In this document: one piece after another, positions 26,470 to 34,455 of the stretch | Layout: the number at the start of each line of letters is the position of its first letter | Numbering within the stretch: position 1 is the stretch's first letter | Assembly: GCA_913061235.1 (NCBI GenBank) | Contig: CAJXTB010000009.1 | Coordinates: 62,001 to 126,000 of the forward strand | DNA from: an uncultured Pseudomonadota bacterium | GTDB lineage: Bacteria; Myxococcota_A; UBA796; GCA-2862545 | Reading direction: 5' to 3' | Length of the DNA: 64,000 nucleotides | Notes under the pieces: generated by a model | Database searches by the model: none | Seen by the model: only the letters and a program-made list of their open reading frames with translations | Told to the model about the DNA's origin: nothing | Made by a program: the position numbers and the translations under genes

Positions 26470-27149
26470 TTGGTGATGTCCGACTCGATCTCGCCGTCCA
26501 CCATTCGAACGACCCGCTTCGCGGCGCGGATGACCCGCTCGTCGTGCGTCGAAAAGACGAAGGTCACACCGTGGTTATCGTTGAGGTCTCGCATCAGCGC
26601 GATGAGCGAGTCGCTGGTGGTGCTGTCCAGATTCGCAGTCGGCTCATCGGCGAGCACAAGGGCAGGTCGCCCAGCGATGGCTCGAGCGACCGCCACACGC
26701 TGCTGTTGGCCCCCCGATAGTTCTGACGGACGCCGGTCTTCCATGCCCTTCAGTCCAACATTTTCGAGCGTCTGCATCACCCGCCGGCGACGCTCTTTGG
26801 CCGCCACACCCTGCAAGCGCAGGACGAACTCGGCATTTTCGTACGCCGTCAGGACGGGAATGAGGTTGTAGCTCTGAAAGACGAAGCCGATGCGGGCCAG
26901 ACGTAGGTCCGACAGGGCACCGGCAGACAGGGAGCCAAGGTCGGTCCCGTCCACACTGACGGTGCCTGATGTAGGCGAGTCGAGTCCGCCAATGCAGTTC
27001 AGCGTGGTGGTCTTGCCCGAGCCAGAAGGCCCGATGATGGCAGTAAACTCGCCATCTTTGATGTCGAGGTCAACACCGCGAACGGCTCTGACCACAATGC
27101 TTCCCTGCACGTAATCGCGGGTCAGGCCCCGCACTGAGACAATGGACAT
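26466..27149 (-). CDS. LolD/MacB-type ABC transporter ATPase
   Basis: A 227-residue ABC ATPase with Walker A GPSGSGKTTTLN, Q-loop FQSYNLIPVLTA, signature LSGGQQQRVAVARA, Walker B LVLADEPTANLD and switch His STHDERV. The length and the Y-x-x-G-x-x-x-V-x-A-x-R/x-G-V-D/N-L start (YVQGSIVVRAVRGVDLDI) are those of the LolD/MacB/FtsE group that works with FtsX-type permeases. It is 7 bp from the permease gene upstream and overlaps the barrel gene downstream. Energises extraction or export of an envelope substrate. Confidence 0.95.
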   Translation of the reverse strand: MSIVSVRGLTRDYVQGSIVVRAVRGVDLDIKDGEFTAIIGPSGSGKTTTLNCIGGLDSPTSGTVSVDGTDLGSLSAGALSDLRLARIGFVFQSYNLIPVLTAYENAEFVLRLQGVAAKERRRRVMQTLENVGLKGMEDRRPSELSGGQQQRVAVARAIAGRPALVLADEPTANLDSTTSDSLIALMRDLNDNHGVTFVFSTHDERVIRAAKRVVRMVDGEIESDITK

Positions 27150-27156
27150 GGGTCCC

Positions 27157-28389
27157 TCACACGCTGTTTAGCGCTTCCAAAGGTTTGAGCTTGATTACCG
27201 TCCACGCCGGGTACAGCGCGGCGCTAACCGTGACGACAACAGTCACAATGGCCAAGACGATGAGTCTCGGCGTGTCGATGCTGAAGAAGATGATGCTGTC
27301 GAGCACCACGCCCTCCATCTCCATTGAGCCGCCGGCAAGCGCGGCCATGTCGAGGCCGTTGACGATGAACGGCGCCGCCAGCAGCAGTCCACCTACCAAA
27401 CCGAGCAGGGCAGCCAAGAGGCCCAGAACTCCGGCTTCAAGGAGCACCATCGCCGCAATTCGCCGGTTGCGCACTCCGATGGCCATGAGCACGCCAAACT
27501 CCCGTACACGCTCCATCACGCTCATCAGCACGGTATTGACGATGCCCATGGCCACGATGAGGCCGAGAAAGACCATCATCAGCACGCCGCCAGCACGGTC
27601 AGCCTCAATGGAGGCGACGATATTGGGCATAGACTCTTGCCATGGAAGGACGACGACGCCCTCGGGAAGAGTGCCAAGGGCTGTTCGGGCTGCAATCGTT
27701 GCCGCCTCGGTGCCTGCGACGTCTGGAAGGTGCACGGTCACTTGGTTCGCGAAATCGGACATTCCGACTAGCTTCTGTGCCGTCTGCAGCGGGACCACAC
27801 CCATGAAGCCGTCGATGTCCGCCGACCCGGTCTTGAACGTGCCGCGAACGCGAAGCAACTCCGAGTAGTCCTCGCCGTTGTGATTGCCTTGGTAGACAAC
27901 CCGGTCTCCGATGTCGACGTCTAGGGACTCAGCGAGCAGCTCTCCAAGTATGACGCCGCGACTGTCGTCATCTTGCAGCCACTCGCCGCTCACGAGCTTG
28001 TCAGGCAAGGTGTCGACGAGAGGTTCGACGGACGGCTGAACACCGCGCAGCTGTACGCCAACTGCGCCGTTGGCCGACGACAACAGGCCGTCCACCAGTG
28101 AGCGCTGAGCAATGGTAGCGTCTGGGATTGCCGCGCCAAGGGCATCGGCAATGGCCTGTGCTCCGCTCACACCTTCAGTTGCCTGCGGATTGTCGACGTA
28201 GGTCGCCTGTTCCACCACGACATGCCCGGTGGTCGAGGCGACTCCCGACTTGATCATGGAGCCGTAGGTGCCCTTCTGCATGCTCGTCACAAAGACCATC
28301 ATGGCCAGACCAAGGGCAATGGCGGTGACAGTGAGCAGAGTTCGGCGCACGTTTCGGCGCAGGTTGCGAATGGCGAGAGACAACAGCAT
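27157..28389 (-). CDS. FtsX/LolC-type ABC permease
   Basis: A 410-residue permease: an N-terminal TM helix (RTLLTVTAIALGLAMMVFVT), a ~220-residue periplasmic MacB-like core domain and three C-terminal TM helices (GVLMMVFLGLIVAMGIVNTV, VLGLLAALLGLVGGLLLAAP, LIVLAIVTVVVTVSAALYPA) ending in the A-x-x-A-W/R-x-x-x-L-x-P-x-x-A-L-x motif KLKPLEALNSV. It forms a heterodimer candidate with the neighbouring permease 10 bp away. Confidence 0.93.
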   Translation of the reverse strand: MLLSLAIRNLRRNVRRTLLTVTAIALGLAMMVFVTSMQKGTYGSMIKSGVASTTGHVVVEQATYVDNPQATEGVSGAQAIADALGAAIPDATIAQRSLVDGLLSSANGAVGVQLRGVQPSVEPLVDTLPDKLVSGEWLQDDDSRGVILGELLAESLDVDIGDRVVYQGNHNGEDYSELLRVRGTFKTGSADIDGFMGVVPLQTAQKLVGMSDFANQVTVHLPDVAGTEAATIAARTALGTLPEGVVVLPWQESMPNIVASIEADRAGGVLMMVFLGLIVAMGIVNTVLMSVMERVREFGVLMAIGVRNRRIAAMVLLEAGVLGLLAALLGLVGGLLLAAPFIVNGLDMAALAGGSMEMEGVVLDSIIFFSIDTPRLIVLAIVTVVVTVSAALYPAWTVIKLKPLEALNSV

Positions 28390-28399
28390 GGTTCAGCCC

Positions 28400-29635
28400 T
28401 CAGTCATGCCGCAGAGCCACAACGGGCTCCAAGCGGGATGCGCGCCAGGCGGGCAATAAGGCCGCGACTACGCTGGTGATGAACACGGCGGCAACGGTCA
28501 AGAGGATGCCACCAGGGCGTACATGACCGTAGAAAATGGGCTCGAGAACTACGCCATTGTAGGCGAAGCCAGACTCCATGTAGCCAGACAAATCGATGCC
28601 GTAGACCACCATCCAAGCATCGGCGAGGCCACCGAGCACGAGCCCCATGGCGGTCGCAATCACGCCCAGAAAGATGCTCTCAAACAGGACCATGGCAATG
28701 AGGCGTCCTGGACGCAATCCAATGGCGCGTAGCACCCCAAGCTCGCGGGTCCGCTCAAGGACCGACATCATCATGGTGTTGAAGACGCCGAAAGCAGCGA
28801 CGAGAAAGGCAGCGCCAAGCACCAGGAAGGACACCGAATCCCGCAGGCTGAGCATCTGGTCGGTGGGGGGCGATGTCTGCCACCAAGTCTGGACCAACGC
28901 ATCAGGAGTGCGAGCCTGGATATCCGTGGCCAAGGCAGCAATACCCTCACGGGAGTCGTCGGCTCCAAGCAAGGTAATCTCGTGTACCTGGTCACCGAGC
29001 AACAACAGCTCTTGCAGGTCAGCCAGATGGATAAGGGCGCCCGTACGGTCGAGCTGGGCTGCACCCGTCTGAATGAGCCCAACGACGTCATAGATCTCGT
29101 TGCCCATGGAGCCGTCAGTCGCTTGCGTCACAGCAACCAGGCTGTCTCCGACGTCGACGTGCAGCTTCTCAGCGAGCCGGTACCCCAAGACAATGCCGTG
29201 GTCAGGCTCATTAGCGAGCCAGGTGCCGTGAACGAGCCGCTCGGACAGACTCGACAGCGCGGACTCGCGTTCGGGCTCAATGCCCTGGAGCTGCACGCCG
29301 GTAGAGCCAGCCTCCCCGCCGAGCAGTGCTGCTCCAAAGGCCCGTGGCGCCACGGCGACGGTGCCGTCGAGGGCATCCAATGAGGCGACGACAGCACTGG
29401 CGTCCTCAATGGTGTCGTACATCACGCGCTTGCCCGGGTATTCCGGGTTGTGCACCTGGACGTGGCCGAGTTGTTGCTCCACCATCACCCGGAACATGTC
29501 GGCGAACATCCCATCCATCAGCGCGATGAGCGCCATGCACAGAGTCATGCCGACGGCCATACCGCCCGCGGTGATGAGCGAACGACGCTTTTGCCGCCAT
29601 AGGTTGCGCCACGCGATGGATGCGAGAAAGCGCAT
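28400..29635 (-). CDS. FtsX/LolE-type ABC permease
   Basis: A 411-residue permease with the same layout as its neighbour: TM1 at SLITAGGMAVGMTLCMALIA, periplasmic domain, three C-terminal helices, and a terminal P-A-W-R-A-S-R-L-E-P-V-V-A-L-R motif. Similar but clearly diverged from the other permease, so a LolC/LolE-like pair is likely. It starts 3 bp after the LolA-like gene. Confidence 0.93.
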   Translation of the reverse strand: MRFLASIAWRNLWRQKRRSLITAGGMAVGMTLCMALIALMDGMFADMFRVMVEQQLGHVQVHNPEYPGKRVMYDTIEDASAVVASLDALDGTVAVAPRAFGAALLGGEAGSTGVQLQGIEPERESALSSLSERLVHGTWLANEPDHGIVLGYRLAEKLHVDVGDSLVAVTQATDGSMGNEIYDVVGLIQTGAAQLDRTGALIHLADLQELLLLGDQVHEITLLGADDSREGIAALATDIQARTPDALVQTWWQTSPPTDQMLSLRDSVSFLVLGAAFLVAAFGVFNTMMMSVLERTRELGVLRAIGLRPGRLIAMVLFESIFLGVIATAMGLVLGGLADAWMVVYGIDLSGYMESGFAYNGVVLEPIFYGHVRPGGILLTVAAVFITSVVAALLPAWRASRLEPVVALRHD

Positions 29636-29638
29636 CGC

Positions 29639-30358
29639 TTACTGCCTCAGCGCTTGAAGCGAGAAGGTGTTGGCCGGAATGTCCACGTCGAAACATAGCT
29701 CTTGGTAGGTGAGCCGGGTGTACTCCTCCGGTGCGTCGCCCGGAACAAGCGTCATGGTCATTGGGACGCGTCGGCCTTCGATGTCCTGAACATCCGACCA
29801 AGACATCGTGCGGGCGAGCGTGCCGTCTTCCTCAAAGTATCGGGCGGCAGTCGGTAGTTGGTCTACACCGACATCCAACTCTACGCGGCCCCAAACCACG
29901 GGCGCATCGGGCTTGGGAGTGAGCGAGAGGTTCCAGCCGCTCCCTTCGTCGCCGGTCATTGTGAACGTGTAGTCGTCCGACATCCGCTGCTCGTTCACAA
30001 GGTCGCTGTTGTTGAAGTGGCTGCCCATCCATCGGCCGCCCATCATGCCGTTGGGAATCTTCATCGTGCGGTCCACCTTTGGCAGGTAGTTCCAGATGTT
30101 GTCGTCCACCTTCAGGGTGACGGTTCCTGCTTCTCGCTCGGGGGACAGGATTCGGATGAGGGTGCGCTCACTCCCACTGGACAGCATCTGCATGCTCATC
30201 GAGCGCTCGTAGCGATTGGTCCTGACGTCCATCACAACCGTGGCGCTGCTGGACTGGCCCCTCATCATGTCGTCGGTCTTGGTCAGCAACTCAAGCGCGG
30301 TCGGCTCGGTCGCCCCGGCCACCTGCGTGAACAATGCCATCAAAATAGTCGTGCGCAT
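29639..30358 (-). CDS. LolA-like outer-membrane lipoprotein-sorting protein
   Basis: A 239-residue protein with signal peptide (MRTTILMALFTQVAGATEP) and the fold of the outer-membrane lipoprotein-sorting family: DDMMRGQSSSATVVMDVRTN, RILSPEREAGTVTLKVDDNI, WNYLPKVDRTMKIPNGMMGG. Such proteins carry lipoproteins or other hydrophobic molecules across the periplasm and are often encoded with MacB- or RND-type exporters. First gene of the operon after the palindromic operator. Confidence 0.9.
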   Translation of the reverse strand: MRTTILMALFTQVAGATEPTALELLTKTDDMMRGQSSSATVVMDVRTNRYERSMSMQMLSSGSERTLIRILSPEREAGTVTLKVDDNIWNYLPKVDRTMKIPNGMMGGRWMGSHFNNSDLVNEQRMSDDYTFTMTGDEGSGWNLSLTPKPDAPVVWGRVELDVGVDQLPTAARYFEEDGTLARTMSWSDVQDIEGRRVPMTMTLVPGDAPEEYTRLTYQELCFDVDIPANTFSLQALRQ

Positions 30359-30375
30359 ACAGCCCTCGCACCGAG

Positions 30376-30411
30376 TGTGACTACCCAGTCATGTGACCAT
30401 GTAGTCACATG
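30376..30411. promoter_or_regulatory. Probable TetR operator
   Basis: CATGTGAC (30390-30397), six bases, GTCACATG (30404-30411) is a perfect inverted repeat of 22 bp. A further TGTGACTAC at 30376-30384 is the exact reverse complement of GTAGTCACA at 30401-30409. The site sits between the end of the tetR-like gene and the start of the LolA-like gene, where a TetR repressor would control the export operon. Confidence 0.7.
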
Positions 30412-30461
30412 CCGAGACGCAAACAATAAATTGCTCTAAGCAAGTCCTTGTCAGCCACTAT

Positions 30462-31130
30462 TTATCGGGAGGCAAGGCCCTGCATGATCAGCACCAACGC
30501 ACCATCTACCACCCGTTCCAGGTGTAGCTCAGACAGCGTACGGCCCAGATCGGGGTCGTCTGCCAAGTCGGACAGCTCGACGCCAGACTGACGCGTGAGT
30601 GCGTCCATCAAGCCCCCCGTGAACATGCTGCCGACGAAGCTCGCGACGAGCTCAAGGTCGAGGTCTCCCCGAATCTCACCGCGCGCAACGGCTTCAGTGA
30701 GCATTCCCACTGTGTAGGCATGCCCGGTCTCCAGCTGCATCTTGCGCAGGGCTTGCAGGCGGGGCTCCTTGGACTGCTCCATGGCGCGCAAACCCACGCG
30801 CGCCCACCGCGGCTCCAGTAGCGCCCACGACAAGCCACTCACGACCATCGCACGCACACGGTCTTGAAAGCCAAGTCCGGGGTCCGCGGGGTGCTGCTCA
30901 TGCCACTCCATCTCGCGTTCGGTCGCCAACGAAACCAGGTATTCAAACAAGCCAAACTTGTTTTTGAAGTACTGATAGACACTGCCCTTGGCAATGCCGA
31001 GCTCGGCAACAATACGTGTGACGGAGGCCGTGTCGTACGGATGCGACGCGAACTCCTCGAGTGCAGCGGCGATGAACCGCTCGCGTTTGTCGGCGGGCAA
31101 ATTGAGAAAGGTGGCGCTAGCGGTCGTCAT
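30462..31130 (-). CDS. TetR-family transcriptional regulator
   Basis: A 222-residue regulator. The N-terminal helix-turn-helix is RERFIAAALEEFASHPYDTA then SVTRIVAELGIAKGSVYQYF-KNKFGLFEYLV, the canonical TetR DNA-binding domain; the rest is a helical ligand/dimer domain. ATG 31130 (MTTASATFLNLP) is preferred over the longer frame to 31265, because the HTH then starts at about residue 13 as usual. It is encoded just upstream of, and in the same direction as, the LolA-ABC-barrel operon and likely represses it through the palindrome at 30376-30411. Inducer unknown. Confidence 0.9.
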   Translation of the reverse strand: MTTASATFLNLPADKRERFIAAALEEFASHPYDTASVTRIVAELGIAKGSVYQYFKNKFGLFEYLVSLATEREMEWHEQHPADPGLGFQDRVRAMVVSGLSWALLEPRWARVGLRAMEQSKEPRLQALRKMQLETGHAYTVGMLTEAVARGEIRGDLDLELVASFVGSMFTGGLMDALTRQSGVELSDLADDPDLGRTLSELHLERVVDGALVLIMQGLASR

Positions 31131-31356
31131 ACCAAGCGACCTAACGTCACCAGAAGGCAGCGGCAGTGTGCGCTCGCCTCTGGCCGCCCACCGTCTGGAT
31201 CGGCGTTCGTCATCGGTCACGGCCTCTGACTTTATCGCCTCTATCACCAGGTTTATCAAAACCACTACCCACGATGGTCAAGCGTTCAACCCGACGTACA
31301 GCACCTTGACACCACATCGACCATCAGCCATATTGCATCGCTATTCCGAGTTTTCG

Positions 31357-32532
31357 ATGATCGCAGTGGTATTGCTCTTGCTCGGCCAAACGGCTGCAGC
31401 CGCACCGTTCAATCTGTCGCACTCCGGCCGGGCCGTCGACACCACTGGCGTGCCCATCCACGGGTCACACTCCCTCGAACTTGAGCTGTTCGACGTCACC
31501 ACAGGACAGTCCCGCTGGGACCACAACTACGGCACCATGGACTTTGATGGTGGGTACTACGCCGTAGATCTGGCAGGACTGCAGACCGCGTGGTTCGGGC
31601 GAGACGTTGAGCTCGAAGTCAGCATCGACGGCATTGCCCTCACGCCACGGTCCCCTCTAGCGAGCGTTCCACACGCGTTGGTTGCCTCCGCAGCCCCCAC
31701 CGGAACCACTACAGACATCGACGCCGGCTGCACGTCGCCCGGTCAACTGCTCTACAATACTGACGACGACTCGCTCCGCGTCTGCAACGGAACGAGCTGG
31801 TTTATCGTAGGCCAAGATGCCACCGGAATCGCATTCAACGGAACCGCAAACCAGTACGTAGACGGCACCTATGCCGCAACCTGCCTGGCCTACCGCAACC
31901 CGGCCCCCGGCTACGCCGCAGCAGTCGATTCCGGCCAGTACAACATCGACCCAGACGGCGACGGCACCCCTACCCAAGCCTACTGCGACATGACCTACTT
32001 GGGAGGCGGCTGGACGCTTGTTCTCCACGCCACCTACACCGGAAGCCTGCCGGCAGCCCCCGGACTCAACGTCAACCTAGCCACGCGACGCTCCACCGAT
32101 GTTGGCAGTCCTGCCGGCTACAGCGGCATCAACACAGCCGGCTTCTACTGGATGGCCATGGACCCGTTCAAGGGCGTCGCCGACCAGGGTACCGAGCTGC
32201 GCTTTGAGTCGGACAGCTTCCCGAGCCACTCGGTGTTGGAAGACTTCTCGATGAACAGCGCGTTCTCCCTAGATGGCAGCAACGAATCCACGATTCGGAC
32301 GGAGCTGTGCAACGGCGCGGCCAACTGTTTTATTGACGCGCAGGGGCTGTCCACCGTCGGAAACCGACAGGATAACCACAGCCAAGAGTGCCTACCCAGC
32401 TACCAATCGCAGTCATGGTGGTACGACAACTGCTTCAACTACAACGTGACGTGGACCAGCGACCGCGGTCACTTCAGTGGCTCGTCCAACATTGACCCCA
32501 ACACCAACCACTGGTCGTGGTGGGTGCGCTAG
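31357..32532 (+). CDS. Secreted fibrinogen-like domain protein
   Basis: A 391-residue exported protein (MIAVVLLLLGQTAAAAPFNL). Residues about 20-110 form a beta domain ending PRSPLASVPHALVASAAP, a module common before tail-fibre-like domains in myxobacterial secreted proteins. A short CTSPGQLLYNTDDDSLRVCN unit follows, then a fibrinogen-C-like domain from about residue 165: AATCLAYRNPAPGYAA, QAYCDMTYLGGGWTLVLHAT, and several cysteines and Trp residues to the end (NTNHWSWWVR). The family typically binds glycans or proteins. The stop lies inside the block shared with the DEAD-box gene end at 34456. A homologous remnant is at 14575-15069. Confidence 0.8.
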   Translation: MIAVVLLLLGQTAAAAPFNLSHSGRAVDTTGVPIHGSHSLELELFDVTTGQSRWDHNYGTMDFDGGYYAVDLAGLQTAWFGRDVELEVSIDGIALTPRSPLASVPHALVASAAPTGTTTDIDAGCTSPGQLLYNTDDDSLRVCNGTSWFIVGQDATGIAFNGTANQYVDGTYAATCLAYRNPAPGYAAAVDSGQYNIDPDGDGTPTQAYCDMTYLGGGWTLVLHATYTGSLPAAPGLNVNLATRRSTDVGSPAGYSGINTAGFYWMAMDPFKGVADQGTELRFESDSFPSHSVLEDFSMNSAFSLDGSNESTIRTELCNGAANCFIDAQGLSTVGNRQDNHSQECLPSYQSQSWWYDNCFNYNVTWTSDRGHFSGSSNIDPNTNHWSWWVR

Positions 32533-32650
32533 CGCCGAGACCGACCGCCACCGCTACGGTCACCGCCACGACGGTCACCGCCACGACGCTCGTTGCGGTC
32601 ACCACCGCCCCAAGACCGGATTGGGCCGAGGCATCTTGTCCACAAGCTAG
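32529..32650 (-). pseudogene. Decayed copy of the 3' end of the DEAD-box helicase gene
   Basis: Read on the minus strand this encodes RCLGPIRSWGGGDRNERRGG followed by DRRGGDRSGGGRSRR and a stop. The intact helicase at 34456-35667 ends MPRFNPGLDGGGDRDRDDRR-GGGRGGG and RSGGGRSRR. The first ~30 bases (GCTAGCGCCGAGACCGACCG and on) are identical in both copies and the word GAGGCATCTTGTCC is shared further in. No upstream helicase sequence remains here, so only the tail was copied or retained. Confidence 0.7.
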
Positions 32651-33131
32651 TCAACGTAGACGGCCTGACCGTTCTGGACGTGAGATGTGGAGCAGGTGCC
32701 AACGCGCGGACTCGCCGAGCTCGGCGCCACCGTTTTGGGACTCGAGCCCAACCCAATGCGGACACAGCTCAATCGCAAAGACGAGCCCACCGAGGGTGTC
32801 ACACTGACAGAAGGACGCGCTGAAGGGCAGCCACACGGCCATGACGCCCCCGTTTCACAACGAGGACATGGTTCGCGGGCTGGCGCAAGAAGCGCTTGGC
32901 TGGGCAGCCACTGGCATCTTGGGCAGCCTGCAGCAGTATGCCTGTGTGCAGCACGGCAATTACGACAGCTTCGACCAGCTCATCAGCCGCTTTGCCGCCA
33001 TGTCCTTCAACGCCACTACAGCAGACATAGTGGACACACCCGCGGTTCGCGAGACGTTCGATGCTAGACGCCAGGATGGGGGCTTTGTGTTTGACCAGCC
33101 CACCTTGATCGATGTGTTTCGGGTGGCCTGA
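32636..33131 (+). pseudogene. SAM-dependent methyltransferase remnant in three frames
   Basis: Successive frames give LVNVDGLTVLDVRCGAGANA (SAM motif I, normally VLDxGCGxG), LAELGATVLGLEPNPMR (motif II with the acidic ribose contact), and MTPPFHNEDMVRGLAQEALG then a C-terminal part DQLISRFAAMSFNATTADIV to FDQPTLIDVFRVA. Together they span a class I methyltransferase of ~160-200 residues with at least two frameshifts. The last open segment (32841-33131) might still be translated but lacks the cofactor site. Confidence 0.6.
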
Positions 33132-33385
33132 ACAGTACAAAACCAACCGAAGCCGTACACCGCCAATTGGCCGCCCTCCGCAGCCGAGTCCCTCTTAGGA
33201 GCGACGGGGGTCCAGCGCCGAGACAGCAGCGCTGCAGGCTCCCTGCCCAAAGTTGATGCGCAGAAGGTGTTCAATCCAGCGTCAGCGCTGGGCTAACAAC
33301 TCCCTTAGGATTCTTCAATAGTCTGGTTTGCAACATATTGATCGACGGTGCTAACCTGCCGGCACCCAGTCACAGGACCCCTCAA

Positions 33386-34426
33386 ATGATCAAGAAAGTT
33401 TTGGCGATTATCGCCGCCCTCGCCGTGCTCGCCATCCTCGCCATAGGCGGTGTCTTCTTCTGGGCCACATCGGCCGTGAACACCCGCCTAGCCCAGACCT
33501 TCGAGGCCCACTCCCTCGAACTGCCAGTCCCCACTCCCCTGACAGATGTGGAAACTGAGGCGCTGCGCTCAGAGTTGTTAGCGGCTCTGGATGACGAAGT
33601 CACACCCGACGTGGAGGCCGAGCCGGTCGACGTACTCGCCAGCATCGACCTCGACGCACTTGCCCTCGAACGTGCACAAGAACGCGGAAAACACTTAGTT
33701 GAGGCCCGTTTCGCCTGCGTTGAATGCCATGGCCGTGACTTCGCCGGCGGCTCTATGGTCGAGGACGGTGCCATGGGCACGTGGCTAGGTCCGAACCTCA
33801 CCGGAGGCGATGGAAGCCCAGTCGCCAACTATACTATATCGGATTGGGACCACATCGTTCGCCATGGCATCAAGTCGGACGGCACCCCCGCAATCATGCC
33901 GTCCGGAGACTACCTGGACATGAGCGACCGGGAGCTGTCCGACATTGTGGCGTACATCACCTCTTTCGCGCCAGTCGCCGGAACAACACCGGCACCGACC
34001 TTCGGCCCCATCGGTACAATGCTGATGGCAACTGCCAAGCTGCCACTATCCGCAGAGGAAATCGCCGACCACCACGCGACCCACCGCGCTCTGCCCCCCG
34101 AAACGGGCAATACCGCAGAGTTTGGTCGCCACCTCGCACAGGTGTGCACGGGTTGCCACCGTGCAGATCTGTCGGGCGGTCCCATCGCCATAGGACCACC
34201 GAGTTGGCCTGCAGCCGCCAACCTCACCCCTCACCAAGACGGTCTTGAAGGATGGACCTACGAACAGTTCGTGACCGCCATGCGCGACGGCGAACGTCCC
34301 GATGGGGCCATCATCAACGCCCCCATGACCCTAATGATGCCTTACGCTGATGAGATGACCGAGGTGGAACTACAGGCGTTGTGGACCTACACTCAGAGCG
34401 TCGACAGCAAGCCCCTGGGTATCTGA
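33386..34426 (+). CDS. Membrane-anchored dihaem cytochrome c
   Basis: A 346-residue protein with an N-terminal signal anchor (MIKKVLAIIAALAVLAILAI) and two c-type haem sites: FACVECHGRDFAGG and VCTGCHRADLSGG (CxxCH). Each is followed by the loop and methionine-bearing segment expected for a mono-haem cytochrome c domain (IMPSGDYLDMSDRELSDIVA and MMPYADEMTEVELQALW). The domains are similar, so it is a tandem duplication acting as a periplasmic electron carrier. The ATG at 33386 is the start of the anchor. No oxidase or dehydrogenase partner is adjacent. Confidence 0.9.
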   Translation: MIKKVLAIIAALAVLAILAIGGVFFWATSAVNTRLAQTFEAHSLELPVPTPLTDVETEALRSELLAALDDEVTPDVEAEPVDVLASIDLDALALERAQERGKHLVEARFACVECHGRDFAGGSMVEDGAMGTWLGPNLTGGDGSPVANYTISDWDHIVRHGIKSDGTPAIMPSGDYLDMSDRELSDIVAYITSFAPVAGTTPAPTFGPIGTMLMATAKLPLSAEEIADHHATHRALPPETGNTAEFGRHLAQVCTGCHRADLSGGPIAIGPPSWPAAANLTPHQDGLEGWTYEQFVTAMRDGERPDGAIINAPMTLMMPYADEMTEVELQALWTYTQSVDSKPLGI

Positions 34427-34455
34427 CTGCTGGCCAGGCCCCAAGGGTCTCTTGG

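Noticed and set aside
25408-26871. 487-codon plus-strand open frame across the barrel and ATPase genes
   Set aside because: It spans two real minus-strand genes; composition is Arg/Gly-rich and there are no motifs.
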